A stretch of 64,000 nucleotides of DNA from Echiichthys vipera (GCA_963691815.1 OY829648.1:17514521-17578520), one strand, 5' to 3'. Positions 13,443 to 27,262 are shown, counted from the stretch's first letter. Numbers and translations are program-made. The notes: generated from the sequence alone by a model not told the origin.

Positions 13443-15164
13443 TGATTGCACTGCAGATGTGTTCCACTAAGCACAGTTATGAGACAGTGAAATGATCGTT
13501 TGGAAGTCAATCATAACACTGCTTTCACTACTGCTTCAATGTGTATATATGTATGTCACAGACATGAACAAAATGTAGATGTTTACATTTAATTCAACAC
13601 TTTCTGTTTCTGTTTGATTTATTGTGGACAGAATTTGCCCCTTTTTCTGTTTAAAACAAACAATTATATTACTTATGGCCATTAGGCAAAACTCAATGTA
13701 GAAAGACAGGCAATGCTGCCGTAATAACCGCTACAGGTATGGACACCAGTTTCAGCTTGGTAGCTGCCATGCACTGTTCATGCAAGATGCGTGGCTCAGG
13801 GTCCTACTGTGCTGTGATTGGCTAGTACTCATTGCCTCAACGCATTCTTGTGATTGAATGCTATGCAGATATGAACTTACTAGCTTGGTAATTTTACCAC
13901 GCTTTCACGTAAAACTGGTTACAGAAAATTCACCGAACAGCAGGTTGTTGGGCAGTGGAAGCGCCGCCCTCCGCCATACTCCCCATTGCTGGGAGGAGAG
14001 CGGACAGCCAGCAGCTCCAGAGAGCGGAGATGAACCTTAACCAATGTTGTGAACAGTCCAGGCAGAAGGATTTTGGGGAAAATGTGAAGGTAGCCTAAGT
14101 CAGAGGACTATGCCATGTTAACGTTTTATTTTCTAAACTACGTTTGGGAATCATCTCTCGCAAAATCCTTGAAATGCCAGGCTGAAGTGAAATGATTTGG
14201 CATGAACAGAATAATTTGCACAAACAGATGAAGAAAATGTTTTTAAATTACCATCACTCTGGTGCTAAAGCTACGGAAAGCATTTGGGTAACGTTAGCAG
14301 GCACAAAAACAGAAATTGTTACATTGTATGGGTAAAATACAGAATGAGAACCCATCATACTTTTTGATATACTAAAATTTATAATTTATCATGTACCTAT
14401 CCATGGTTTCCACATTTTGGATATTTTACTTTCCAGCAGGGATTACTAAGAGATCTCTGCCACTTCATGGATTAAACATTGATTTTGACTTGAGATGTTT
14501 TCTGAAAAGTATTCCTATTTATTGGATATCAAGACAAAGTTGATCATGTTGTTTAGAGCTGATGATTTAACTAACTATATATCTGTTCGAAATATGTTCA
14601 ATGTTTATGTATTTTTTTAATTTAAAATTTGTATATGTATATATATGTAGTATGTGATGGACTGCCGTTCTTGTTATTGTTTGTATAAAGTTTTTCCTGC
14701 TGAAGGCCTCTTGAATGATTTTTTCTTACCCTATGGTAAACCATGGTTATCCAATACCCATCAAATGTGTAAATAGTGTGTGGTCTGCCTTATTAAATCA
14801 GTGCATGTGTCTGATAGTGTAGTTAATGTAGATCTTGAAGAAGGCTGAAATGCTGTCCTACATTTCCCCCCCTGCTCTGTCTTTCTGTCTGTGAGTTGGT
14901 GGGCATGGCTATCTCCCTGCAGGTTGCACCAGGTGGAAATCATCATCACTGAGATTCACTTGTCGCCAGCTCCTGGCTCCTCGTGTTGCTTCTCCCATGT
15001 CCTTAGATTCTGTAGCTAACCCTTCCTTGTGTTCTTTTGTTGCAGTTTGCCTCGTTTGCTTGCATAAGTCCTTCCACCTGCCTTAGCCCCCCAGCCCCAT
15101 GCACTGTATATCAGACTTTATTGCACATTAAATTATGTTTGACTTTGCGTTGTGTCTTGCATTT
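13443..15164. other. Non-coding, no recognised element
   Basis: No gene recognised. The 13900-14040 part is GC-richer with a short open frame lacking any domain. Around 14580-14650 is AT-rich with TATATG repeats. Confidence 0.45.
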
Positions 15165-15325
15165 ACATACTACCTCCCCTGATTTTAATACTTTAAATAC
15201 CCACAACATAAATATGTGGAATACACACACATTACTGTGCATTGCTTTCCACTGTTATATGTACAACAAATCCATGAGAACAGCCTGAACAATAACAACA
15301 TACACATACATACACAAGCAGGTAC
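15165..15325 (+). mobile_element. Dispersed fish repeat, copy 2
   Basis: Second copy of the repeat at 1775-1965, same orientation, some 13.4 kb away. Shared words include CTGATTTTAATACTTTAAAT, AATACCCACAACATAAATA, TGGAATACACACACATTA and CATACACAAGCAGGTA. Similarity fades upstream of the CTACCTCCCCTGATTTTAA start, so this copy lacks the AGGCATCAAAACGACTTG part present in copy 1. Confidence 0.72.
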
Positions 15326-16380
15326 ACAGCCTGTTTAGTCAAGGGTGTGCCCTCTTGACTTTGAAAGTGAAAAAAAAATCCACTCCCAACCTTTAAAGGA
15401 ATTGGCTCCTTTCCACCTGGCCACCCCTTTTCATTTCATTTCCATTCAGTCATCTTCACATCCTATCAAGTTAAACGTTAAAATGTAATTACCTCTGAAC
15501 TGGATGAACTATCAAGTGGAGGGGGTGTGGGGGACAGAGTTATAGGGACCCACTGAAAATAGCTAAGAGACACGACAGGTGTTTTCTCCTGGGCCAAACT
15601 GAAATGAACATGGAAATGAATGTTTGAAATGCATTCAGCAGGATGAGAGGAGAGAGAAAGGGAGTAGGGAGGTAGAGCGTGCATCTAAACAACGGAGGTA
15701 ATTATTCCACGACTCTTTCACCTGTGACAAGGGGCTTAGGGGAGTGGGGGTGTTTCAAAGGGAGGCAGGGAGGGATGGGGTGGGCGGTTGCTGCTACCCA
15801 GAAAGCAATTGGCCCGAGACCTCTTGTGCTGTCCCTGCCGACTTTCACAATGACAAGCCTTTTACCTCTCTCTTTCTCTCACTCTCGCTTCCTCTAGCTC
15901 ATGATGACTGTTCCCTTTATTCTGCCTTCACTCCTTTCTCTTTAGACAGTAAACAGTTGGGCCTTTCTCTCAGTCAAAGTTTTATTTTTCTCTATTTCCA
16001 CATGGCTTTTGTGCTAACCAGAGCGTACCCCCTCAATCCAGGCAACAAGTAACTCACTGAGGGATGGAAATTAAAGGCCAATTGCACTGGAGTGGTTATT
16101 ACATACTGTGAGGTATGCAATCTTGTAGCTTCAATCCCTCTGCACTTTTTTTTAAACAGCTCTGCAGCCTTGGTCTCTCTTTATGTGCATGGTTGCACAA
16201 GACTAAAAGCACAATATGGGAGAGGGAAAAGTAACAAACACTGATCAGTCTTTGCTGATGGGGTTAGAGTCAGTAGAGAAACACATCTATTTTCTTGAAG
16301 TGTCACAGATCAATAATGTTCTGTCCAGTCTTCTTTATGAAAGTTTTTTTCTTAAGAAATATAAGAGTAAGGGAATGAGG
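15326..16380. other. Non-coding, no recognised element
   Basis: Two overlapping open frames at 15679-16052 are low in codon character and match nothing I know. Short CT-rich stretches near 15870. Confidence 0.45.
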
Positions 16381-16480
16381 TAGGTGGAGAGAGTTATGGC
16401 CAAAAAGGTGACAGTGGTTTGAACTTGCGACCTATGACTCACGCTCCAGGCTATCTCATTCAGTTAGAGAGAAGACTGCA
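16381..16480 (-). mobile_element. Possible tRNA-derived SINE head
   Basis: Read on the minus strand, GGTCGCAAGTTCAAACC (16416-16432) is close to a tRNA B box with its T-arm. GCCTGGAGCGTGAGTCATA lies just upstream. The order is that of a SINE head. There is no full cloverleaf and no clear SINE tail, so a chance match remains possible. Confidence 0.35.
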
Positions 16481-18080
16481 GTTGCAGTCCAAGTCACAGA
16501 GGCAGAGGATCTTCTTGCACTGTATGTGAACCTGAATTAAACATTTAGTTGAACCCAACTCTGTGTTACTCTGGGTGATGGTCTTGTTAGCCTGAACACA
16601 ATTTTCTGTTTCACTTTGACTTAAAAAAAAATTTTTTTAAAAAAAGAACCCACTGAGAGGAGGAAAGCCTTGTGATGATTAAGAATTATATTATAAGGAA
16701 ATGTCCGTCCGTAAATTTAATCAAGAGACGTAATGTGAAAAATCCTGTTATATAGATGCAAAGTGAATGTCTTAGAAGGGGTGTTTTTCTTTCATTAATA
16801 TAAATGCTGAGGCTTACAATAAGTTGAGTGGATTCATTTTACTGAAATTGTTACCAGTACAGACTTAATACAATTTACCCTCAGTCCCTGTGCAGTGTTC
16901 CATGCAAAAATAAACCTGATTCTCAATCATGCCCAGAGAAGGGCTGCAGATGATGTCATGATGCCATTATCAGCCAATTACATTACAGGGCAATTGCCTC
17001 TGATATATTGGCTATTCAAAACAATCACCAACATCCACTGGGGCCATCAGGAGCAATGCAATAAGCCCTCCTTGCTAAACAAACGTACAATTTTACAGCC
17101 AGTGCATCTTTTGAATTTGGTTCTTAGTTTTTAAAAAGCCCTGAAAAACGGTATCCCAGTTCTTTGTTCATCTCAAGTAGAATGGCAATAAAGAACCCCT
17201 GAGAGTAAAATCTAGACTGGTTTTACAGCGAAATGTCCCTTTTCCTATTGCTGTTAATCCGAACAGTGGCTGGGCAGTTAATCAAACGCTGCAAGTTGGC
17301 GTGACTCTTAGGTCGTCGTGCATTATCCGCGTAAATTAAAGTGTCACCCTCGTGTGCAAAAACATCTTGTGTTACCGCTGTTGCCGCCATATAGAATATG
17401 GTAAAATAATATATGGCTGAAACCGAGACAGATGGACATACTGGGAGACAGATGAAAAGACGGGTGTGTGATCGAATGTCCGTGGTGATCTAAGAGTTTC
17501 TGAAAAAAAAAAAAAAAAACAGGCCGTGGTGAAATTCAAACCGAGACCAAAAGACAACCTCCTAGTTAGTCTGAGGAGAAAATATGAGCACATAAAACAG
17601 GAGATAGACACTGCTGCTGGTAGCAAAGAGTGATTTTTTCTCCTTTCTCCCTTTGCCTTCTGGGAACAGTTTCAGATACAGTGAACTAAAACTAAACCTA
17701 CTGAATACTGAAGGCCTTTTACTCATGAGAAAGTCCACTATGTATCTGAAGAGTGTCAACGTAACTCTGTACCTACGTGAGTGTCGTGTCACTGTGTTTG
17801 TTTACATGTGTTCCCGTTGCATGACCAAATACAAAGTTTGGGAGCCTGTTTAACAAGACTTCAAAGTGACTGGGCGCTTGTTTAACATATGCGAATATTT
17901 TTCAGTGTTGCACACATCTGGATATACTCATTTCATCTGACAACTGTGTGAATAAAGCGAGCATGTGCGGTGTTTGGGTAAATATGACATTTCTACGCAA
18001 GTCTGTGAATTCCTGGCAATGTTTGGGTCTGGCTTTTTTCCATTCTTTTATCATGTTTGATGCTTTTAAGAACGCAAGGC
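16481..18080. other. Repeat-poor block, possible conserved non-coding DNA
   Basis: No gene recognised. The 16895-17115 part has no simple repeats and combines TTATCAGCCAATTACATTACA and GGCAATTGCC motifs, which looks like regulatory DNA by eye. A 17-base A run lies at 17503-17519. Confidence 0.3.
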
Positions 18081-18082
<2 letters not shown>

Positions 18083-18171
<89 letters not shown>

Positions 18172-18176
18172 TGTGT
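18083..18176. repeat. (GT)n microsatellite
   Basis: About 90 bp of GT ending in GTTTGTGTG. Crossing frames are CVCV or THTH artefacts. Confidence 0.97.
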
Positions 18177-19248
18177 TAATGTTTGTGTTCATATAATTCT
18201 GAGAATGTGGGTGGGAGGTTGACATGTTGGTCTGATGTATTGATATAAGCCTTTTAGTATCAGATAAAGACTAATCAGTGTTGCCTCTTGCCAATATGTG
18301 AGCATATGATTTATCTCAAACAGCTGTAAAACCTACCCACAGGGATATCATCCATTTTAAGTGTGAGCCAGAAAATGTTTCTGTGAAATTTCACCACTCT
18401 CCATTACAGTTACATATCATACATGGTGGAATTTGTAATATAACCAGGCACTGCACAACTGACTGATAATGATAACTGAATTTATGCATAAGATGCTCAG
18501 TTTAGCTCCATTGCAAATTTACATTCACAAGAATTTAATAAGTGCCAAAGAAAATCCAGACTCAGAAAAGTCAGTGTACTAAAAACTGTCTACAGAGCAG
18601 ATTTCATATCCGGTGGTTATTTCTACTGTTATAAGTTTAGTTCTGTCTCACTTTTCTAGCTTGAAAAATGAGCAGCACATGCTAATATGTACATAAAAAC
18701 TGTTGGATGGGAAATTAAAAAAAAATTCTCTATTCTCCGTTAAGTGGTTGCCAACCTATTTTCATTATTATGAGATCATTGTGTTAGTGTCCCACAGTGG
18801 TCTAAATACTGGTTCAGGGACTTTCCCCTCTTGGAATAAAAAAATAAGGAAATATTTAATATTTCTATTCATGGGATATAAATGATAACATTAAAAGGTA
18901 TTTAATATTGATATAATCTGTTATCTGTGTCTTTCAGTAATGAGATTAAGCTTTAAAGGTCCATATCGCCCGAGTGTGCAGTTGGTCCGGTTCCTTCTCC
19001 TCAGAGATGGACAGTTCTTTTCATAGAAAAGGCTTTCTTAATGAACCTCCCGGAACCTGTGGAAATCTCAAAACTGCCTTGAACTTCACAGAGGGGCCGT
19101 CTGCTATCTCCCTGTGCCAGCAATTTCTCGCTGTGGTGCAGAGACCAGGGGAGAGAGAAGAGAGAAATAAGGAGCAGCTTCTGTTAAGAGGTTGAGTGGA
19201 GGGCGGGCAGCATACGACAGGACAGTGAAAGAAAGAGAGAAGAAAGAG
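18177..19248. other. Non-coding, no recognised element
   Basis: AT-rich to about 18950, then purine-rich. No coding or repeat assignment. Confidence 0.45.
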
Positions 19249-19295
19249 AGAGAAGAAGAAGAAGAAGAAGAAGAAGAAGAAGAAGAAGAAGAAGA
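19249..19295. repeat. (GAA)n trinucleotide repeat
   Basis: About 15 GAA units embedded in a longer purine-rich region (19220-19360). The apparent poly-glutamate frame on + is a product of the repeat. Confidence 0.95.
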
Positions 19296-19619
19296 GCTGC
19301 AGGGCGCAAAACTGTGTGAGAGAGAAGATGACAGGATCAGAAGAAGAAGGAGGAGGGTTTGTTCTCTTCTCTCTCTATTGTCATGTCTCCCAAGAGCAAA
19401 AGAGGCTCCTGTCTAGCCAGAATGAGGACGCTCTAAATCCTGCTTTGCTTGTCTCGGCTGTGGCCAACACAACTGATTCATGGAGTTGGCCCAGACACAA
19501 AGAGGGCAAGCACACACAAGCAAGCAGACACAGGCAGACACGCTTCTTCACAGGCAGGTGCAAACATAAACCGACACCGAAGCACTGTACACACTCAGAC
19601 ATGATCATAGCCAGATGGT
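19296..19619. other. Purine-rich then mixed non-coding
   Basis: Open frames on both strands here lack any domain. Short CACA and GCAGACA stretches near 19510. Confidence 0.45.
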
Positions 19620-19740
19620 AACCTAAGATTTGGGAAAGTTTACCCAGATGGTTAAGGTAAGGCACTGACCTCGGATGGTTAAGGTTAGTATCAGTCGACA
19701 GGAAGCAAGGTTCTGTCACATCTAGGGTTACCATCTAGAC
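19620..19740 (+). mobile_element. Dispersed repeat with GGTTAAGGTTA motifs
   Basis: Two copies of GATGGTTAAGGTTA-like sequence (19647 and 19674), with GGCACTGACCTCG between them and TCTAGGGTTACCATC at the end. This matches a pattern I recall from dispersed fish repeats. Class and borders are not clear. Confidence 0.45.
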
Positions 19741-20490
19741 ATGAACCTCAGACATGTTTGGCATATGGGCTTTTACAAATAAATAGAAAACAGACAAACA
19801 GACAATCTCTTGAAAACTGAACAGATTGACACACAGGGTGTCAGTGTCTGACACTGCTGCTCCCGGCTATTCCAAAAATAAGAGGTGGAGCATGGATGGA
19901 GTTGTGGTGCATGAAACCTACAGTTACCAACTTTACAGTTATACTCTGTAAGATTTTTATCTATTTAATTGCCTTTTAAGTTACTATCTATCAAAGAGTG
20001 ACTCAATACAATGGTGATTTATCATATGACCCACTAATGGTAGAGCTTCTACTTGCCTTTTTGCTGCGTATTCCAATATCTGTGTCTGTGGTGACATTCC
20101 CGGGCTAGATGTAAATAGGCCGTCATGTCAGTGGCACTGCTGACAGCCGTTGGTCTGTCGCACAAGATCGTCAATAACGGTTATACTACGTTCACTTGTA
20201 ATCGGATATGGATAACTTTTTAACAAGGGACTTTATGGGAATGTACTCTTTTCTTATCAGCCTCAAGTGGCCACTCAATGAACTGCTTGATGAAGTTTTA
20301 GGCTGTTTTGTGTTAGATTATTTTCTTAGAGCTTGAGATTGCCACTTAGGATCCACTCGCTTTGGAGTCAGTCTCAAGTAACTGTTCAAGGAAATGCAGT
20401 TTTTGGCACATTCATGTTGGCTTCACCTTTCAGCACCAGCAGTTGCGGCTTATTTCACACATAAGCTGACACAGTATAGAAACAGAACAC
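19741..20490. other. Non-coding, no recognised element
   Basis: No gene, repeat or regulatory signature that I can support. Confidence 0.45.
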
Positions 20491-20491
20491 C

Positions 20492-20492
20492 C

Positions 20493-20523
<31 letters not shown>

Positions 20524-20598
20524 GCAAATCCACAGGAGGCCAGTATATATGTGCACAACAGCAGATGCACAATAATTTACGTACTTGCCAAGCAGGAA

Positions 20599-20660
<62 letters not shown>

Positions 20661-20671
20661 CACACACACAC
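20492..20671. repeat. Two neighbouring (CA)n microsatellites
   Basis: A short CA block at 20492-20518 and a longer one at 20602-20671 (interrupted by one CAAACA), separated by 83 bp of unique sequence. Confidence 0.95.
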
Positions 20672-21148
20672 AGCCAGGTGTGTGAATCAAAACTCATCTG
20701 ATTCCATTAGGCTGATAGGTTCGATGGCACTGATTACCTCTGATTGGGTATCACAACATTGGCAATGGGGAAGAACAACTGCTTCCCCTTGACACACAAC
20801 GTTGCCGACCATTCAATCGCAATTCTATCCACCATATTAGCAGATTAGCAGACAAGCTGACCTCAGAGTGGAACAGAGCCAAGACAGAGCCCAGGCGAGT
20901 TATGAGGCAGGTGTTATAACTCCACCCCACTCTCCTCAACCCCCTGTGCACTCTCCACCCACACACTCTGCCTGGGCTGCTGGCTTACAGCTGCAGCAAT
21001 AGTGCACCATGCGTTAACTCATAAATGATACATGGCAGAGGGCCCCCAAGTCCCTTTATCAGCTACCAGTGATGTGAGATGACGGCACAGTGTATGTTAA
21101 AAAAAATGGAAATAGAGAGGAGGAGGGAATTACCTTTATCAAACACCC
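20672..21148. other. Non-coding, no recognised element
   Basis: No supported feature. The short minus frame at 20751-20966 has no family resemblance. Confidence 0.45.
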
Positions 21149-21167
21149 AAACACACACAGACACACA

Positions 21168-21233
<66 letters not shown>
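21149..21233. repeat. (CA)n microsatellite with CAGA variants
   Basis: Starts with ACACAGACACACAGAC and continues as roughly 60 bp of pure CA. Confidence 0.96.
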
Positions 21234-21234
<1 letters not shown>

Positions 21235-21889
21235 CCCAGCATTTACTGTGCTGTGATGAATATTCCAAAATCAGGCTGCTTTGTTTTCGAGAGCTCTGCA
21301 GTTGATGGTGGTGGCCATGGTGTGTTGTGCCCAGTATGTGACTGTGATGCCTCTGGCAGACGCTTTACAGTTGTTCATCTGCACATTTCCAATGATTACA
21401 CGGTATAACAAATACCTTTGCTCCACTGTTACATTTTAGCGGCAACAGCGACACAGGAACTGTTTTCACCTTGTGAGTCTGTATGTGAGTTTGTGTCATC
21501 ATGGCAAAATGAGGTCCTGAAGATCCTTACTGTAGGGGGAACTACCACAGAGGCGGTTTTGAGTATTTCGCCAGGTGTTTATATGTCTCTCTGTGGCCAG
21601 ATTTTGTCACCGTGATAGTGTTGCAAACGTGTAAGACACAATTACAAAATGTTACAGTTGTGAAATTGAGATCAAAATGAAGGCCAAGTTTGAAAATGAG
21701 TGCAATCTGAGCAAGGGTGTAAGAACAGGAGGAGTAGGAAGTATGGAAGGGGTGATTGCCCCCACCCACTTTATTCCCCTGACTCGATTGGGCATCAACA
21801 GCTAGTGTGATCCCATCACAAAATGGTCTCTCTATTTTTCTTTTTTATGTCACCACAGCAAACTTGCTAAATTGCATTTTTTGTCGGCA
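21234..21889. other. Non-coding, no recognised element
   Basis: Short frames only, no domain or repeat identified. Confidence 0.45.
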
Positions 21890-22040
21890 TCTATGGCTCT
21901 GGAGTTAGAGAGAGTCATCTACTAATCAAAAGCAGCATGGGCATAAGGCAGTCATCTCCCTTGCCTTTCCAGTCCGCATGCCGAAGTGTCCTTGGGTAAG
22001 ACACTTAACACCATCACTGTACTGCCCTGGTGATTATTAT
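21890..22040 (+). mobile_element. tRNA-like dispersed fish repeat, + copy
   Basis: The order TGGCTCTGGAGTTAGAGAG ... TCATCTACTAATC ... TCCGCATGCCGAAGTGTCC ... TTGGGTAAGACACTTAA matches a repeat I know from fish, whose head reads like a tRNA A box (GGCTCAGGAGGTAGAGCG). The B-box region is degraded or displaced by extra sequence (about 21930-21965). The same family lies inverted at 54470-54682, where head and B box are better kept. Confidence 0.6.
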
Positions 22041-22610
22041 ATTGGCATAAATCGTCTCTTTTGTCTACATTATCATCTTGTCACCATCATGCCATCATCA
22101 TCAAGCCGTGTACAAAAACACTTCTCAACATAACATTCTGGGCACCTATAGGCAGTGACATGAACTAATGCCTAAGCAGCTGGCATGACTATGAATGGGT
22201 TTTTATATCTCAGTTTGATAATGCCTCCCATTCACAATCCTCCTGTCCTATCTTTCAACGCCTTTCTTCTCGTATGTCCATCTCATCTTCCCTAACCACC
22301 TTAGGGTGTACCCAGGAATGTGACACACTGCCAAGACAAGCGGACAAACAGACTAAGTGGGTGTACAGTTGTCAGTGTCCCGACAAGTGATGGATGGGTG
22401 GGGTTTGTCCCATGCAATTCCTACTTTTTCAGTTCGCTAAACAATGTGATGACCATGAGCGGCATTGAATGGGCAGACGTGTTCTATGTGTAGAACCTTA
22501 TCAAACATTTTCGTTATTGACTTCAGGTATATTGCCTCATTTTTGTCTTGACATGGCTGAACTTCATGCTTTTCTTTATGTAGAGTAGATGAAAACTACC
22601 CGAGCAGAGA
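22041..22610. other. Non-coding, no recognised element
   Basis: TCATC-rich near 22080-22110; otherwise nothing to assign. The upper part may be a continuation of the preceding repeat, as GACTATGAATGGG at 22190 fits its 3' region. Confidence 0.4.
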
Positions 22611-22611
22611 C

Positions 22612-23205
<594 letters not shown>

Positions 23206-23600
23206 AGTGAGATTATGGTAGAGTTCTTCCATTAAGAGAGCTGCAATTGAGTGGATTTTGATGTTTTCCTTGTGTTTCCCAGGTTTCGTTGGAAGCCAGT
23301 AAAGTCAAGTAATTAAGCGCTCTCTGATTAATTAAGCGACAATCTATTTTCATTCTTTCCCGTAACACCACAACAATGTGTTGAGATTCCCCAAGTGAAA
23401 CGGCTGAAAGAGAAAATAACATAATGAACTGGTGCAATTTACTATGGGAGTGTCTGCGAGGAAACACAGATTTAAATGGCTTCTCTTCTCTATTAATATT
23501 CATTGCATTTTCATAAAGGGTGCCTTAATTAACAGACTTTTCTCCCCATTAACTAAGGCTGCTTCATATTCTGAAAGGCACCAAGACTCAAAATATGTAC
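23206..23600. promoter_or_regulatory. Candidate conserved enhancer-like element
   Basis: Repeat-free sequence with two perfect TAATTAAGCG words (23310-23319 and 23329-23338, 19 bp start to start). It also has CTTAATTAACAG, TATTAATATTCAT and CCATTAACTAAGG further on. TAATTA is the core recognised by many homeodomain proteins. Dense homeodomain cores in otherwise unremarkable sequence are common in vertebrate developmental enhancers. Regulatory function and conservation are inferred, not seen. Confidence 0.3.
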
Positions 23601-25330
23601 GCAAACACTTTAATTCCCTCTAAGATAAATAATGTTTAAAACTGAATACAGTGCTTACTGTTTATACCGTTTGAGATCATACAGTATTCACTGTCCCTGT
23701 GCACTCCTCATGCCATAAAAAAAGATTAGTAAAAATGACTTTGAGACAAAGATTAATTGTCATGATTGGCTCTCATTGAGCACCTATAACAGCCTTCAAC
23801 CATCATATTCTTCGCTCCATTCAATAAACCTTGTTTCAAGTTGGGCTGGTCTCCTAAATTATCTGATTCTCCCTCTTTCCACAGCCATGGGGACTGAGAT
23901 CCACGGGGTACTATTAAAATACATTTCAAAAGAATATTGGAACCTCTAAGCAGAGTCTCATATCACACACAAAAATGTGATATACTCCCTCGCCGAAAGG
24001 AAAGCAGAGGGATGTAACATGAAAGAGAGACAGGGGCTGTATTTCACGTCCTGTGGCTACCATCTATTAAATTTCTATTGTCAAGAGCTAACAAGGGATC
24101 TGAGTCAAGTTTAATAGAATGTGTGTGATTGATACCTGTTTCAATGATAAAAAGGAAACCATGGTACAGGTGATAGTTCTTTATGATATGGTTGCAGTAG
24201 AGCAAACATGCGATGTCCATTTCTTGCAGGCATTTAAGGAAATAATAGTGTAATTGTATCAAAATTAATATGAATACATATTCAATGTTAAAAATAATAG
24301 TATGGCACAATATTAAAATAAATAATGTACTTCAGTAAACAGTATGTAACAGATGATTGCCAAATTGTTTACAAAATTCTGGAGTTGGTGTAGGTATCAT
24401 AATATCTGTACGTTACTGTTTATTTGGCAGATACTGTGTCTTTCATTATAATTGGCCCCTTCAGTTCCTCTTCTACCCTGTCCCCGATAAAGCCATTTCT
24501 TTATAAAGGATGTCATGTCAGCGTCACGCTCGTGGGTCGACAGTGTTTATCTGACAATGAAGCGTATGACTGTACCAGTTCAAATTTGCAAATTTCAAAG
24601 TGTCCAGCAGCAGGGCAGACAATGATAGACAAGGAAAATGTTGTAGGTTACAATTTGTCCATGAATAATTACTGCAGCTCAAGTGTCTTGCCCCCCAGCT
24701 GCTGAAGGAGGAGTCAGCTCCACCTATGATGCTAAATGTACATATATTTATTCAGCCTTTTTATTGGGAATCGACCTCACGTTTACATGTGTATTGTTGA
24801 AAAAAATTAACTTGAAGTGTAAATATAAATGCTCCAGGTCACGTTTATGCCCATGAGACGCCTGACGGAGCTGATGCAGACAGCTGAAAAGATCAAAATG
24901 AGCAAGCATTTCGGATGCATGAGAAGTGCAAATGAAAAATGCTTCTGAGATGCATGTGGTCTAGACACCAGGTTAGTCAAGGCTTCTTTTTTTTAATGCT
25001 TATCTCTCTCTGCCTCATCCTTCTGGTCTCTTCTCTTCTTTTCCCCAGCTTTGACAACAGCTTTTGGGGTATTTATTATGTGCAAAGGCTCCTAGAATCC
25101 AATTTTACTCATTTGATAAAACTGTAAGAACCCATCCCCTCAGTTTTCTCCATTTGACCTTTTCTTATAAGAGTCCCTCTGTGTTGGCTCCTGGTGACTC
25201 CTCAGTCTGGACCCATCGCTGCCAGTTTCACGGATCACAGCGTCTTGACAGACATGAAAAAAACAACACTATGAGATGAAGCGCGCTGCTACTGGCATTA
25301 CAATGAAATGAAGTGAACCGAGACGGCTGG
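23601..25330. other. Non-coding, no recognised element
   Basis: An open frame at 24424-24705 (+) has no domain, no membrane pattern and no flanking splice signals that convince. The rest is AT-rich unique sequence. Confidence 0.4.
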
Positions 25331-26160
25331 CCATAACTCGCCCTAACGACAGAATCACTTATTTAGATGTCACTAATTAGAAACACTACTTGTAATGGTG
25401 GGGAACTGTGATCTGCCCATTGTTTTGAATGATAATGGTGCAGAGCTTTATAATCATGCACAGAAAGCTAATAGCTGATAAAGCAAAAGTAATTTTATGC
25501 TGACCACATGTCAAGGCTAAAGCTACAAAAATGTATTATAGCTCATCACCAAAAACCTCTGTCAATCAATTCAGCTTCAGAAAATTCACTCCTCTGGAGT
25601 TGTACTCTCCTCAATAACTCCACCACTACATAGGCCCCTTAAGATTAGAAAAGAAAGTGGATGCAGTGAAGCATCTCAGGGGCAGGAAGCCTTGGGCTGG
25701 GCAGAAATCCCAGCCTGGATTCTCCAAAGCCCGCTGGCCATGAAAGATGTCGGCTGCCTTTAAAGATGCCCGCGCTGAGCTGATGGGGCCTGACACGGGT
25801 TGGCTGCTGACCGCCTCCCCGACAACCGCTAACCTCCAAGAACCCAGTTGGGTAAGGGTGCCTCATTTTGAGCCAATATGGCTGACGTGTGAAAGGAGCC
25901 AGATGCCTTAGCAGAAAGAACCGTGACACTGCTGAACGGGGCCTGATCCATTCACATGGGGGGGGGGGGGGTGGGGGGGGGCAGGAGGGGATTGCCGGGG
26001 GCAGCCAAGATCCCAGGTGACAGGCGGCTGGGACAATGTCCCAGTTGTGAGTTCATAAAAGACGATGGGTTGTTTTGTGGCTGCTGCCGACCCCAGGACA
26101 TGAATGTAATTAGAGCACAGTTGAAAGGTCAGGGTTGTACTTTTAAGTGCCACTGAACAC
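25331..26160. other. Repeat-poor block with a poly-G tract
   Basis: The 25350-25560 part has CACTAATTAGAAAC, GATAATGG and GCTAATAGCTGATAAAG words and looks like conserved non-coding DNA. At 25958-25981 is an interrupted G run (14 G, T, 9 G), a potential G-quadruplex. The frames crossing it are glycine or proline artefacts. Confidence 0.35.
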
Positions 26161-27221
26161 TGTAAGGGCCTAATGTACCACTGAGGAAAAGATTGACTGG
26201 TGCCCCATCCACCCTCTCACCCGTCACAGCAGGGCAACCGACAAGTGTGCAGAAGTCTTTGTTGGCCTGTCAAAACACTGGTTGAGAAGAAAAATATTTA
26301 TGTTGAAAACATGCCTTTGAAGGTGTAAATGAAAACTGATAATATTTTAATTAGAAAGTTCTCATTTTATATGCAACACAATCATCATCATTGGCAACGT
26401 AATTAATTATTCTAACATGAGAACGGTACCTTATCAGTCCCATAACATGAAACACACACAGATGTAAGTGTTTTAATGTAAAGTATATTACTCTCCAATC
26501 TATTTGTTGTGTACAGTATGTGCTTAAATAATGAAACAGCTCAGGTTGCTACAAAACATGTTGCAATTGAGCCTCTATGCCATGCATTTCTTATGGTAAA
26601 TTGACCAAAACAACAATAAAACACACATCCTCTGATTGCTGGTGCAGTGATGCTACTTAAGTTCTTTAACGCCTGCTATAACTTTGAAACAATAAATTGA
26701 GAAACGTGATAAGCACACTGGGATTGTTATGTTCATGACAGTTTTTGTAAAAACCTATGGCAGCTTGACATGTAAACAATGCACATTTTATCTCTTGGAT
26801 GTTTTCCTATCATCAACACAGTCTGTTGCTGGACCCTGCCAGACAAGCAGCTCTGCTCTCTTTCATCTATAATGCACCAGATTTTTCCTGTACTGTAGAT
26901 CCATCTGGTCTGCAGAGGGATTGGGCAGGACTGTATTGGCTTTAACTCTGCTGGAGCAACAACTGTGATAGTGGTTAGTCTGCTCGCTCATCAAGTCCTT
27001 TATCGTGGAGGTAACCTTAGAGGCGCCTGTGAAAACGATCAGTCATGTTCTTTGACGTGAGGCTTATTGTCACCACGGGAAGAGAGGTGTAGCTCTACTG
27101 GAAAGATTTTCATTGACTGTAACAATTCGGATCCTGCAGTGTACAGCTTGACCCCGATAACCAATTGTGAATACTCATAAGTCTTGCTCAATGGTACCGG
27201 CCCCTCTGAGGAGTATGTTAC
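26161..27221. other. Non-coding, no recognised element
   Basis: Includes CGTAATTAATTATTC near 26398. No gene or repeat identified. Confidence 0.45.
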
Positions 27222-27262
27222 GATGTGTGTGTGTGTGTGTGTGTGTGTCTGTGTGTATGTGT
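27222..27262. repeat. Short (GT)n microsatellite
   Basis: About 40 bp of GT with CT and AT interruptions. Confidence 0.93.

Noticed and set aside
16381..16480. True tRNA gene on the minus strand
   Set aside because: B-box-like sequence is present, but the acceptor and anticodon stems cannot be formed; kept only as a possible SINE head.
24424..24705. 93-codon + frame as a small gene
   Set aside because: No signal peptide, domain or flanking gene signals that stand out; length is within chance for 64 kb.
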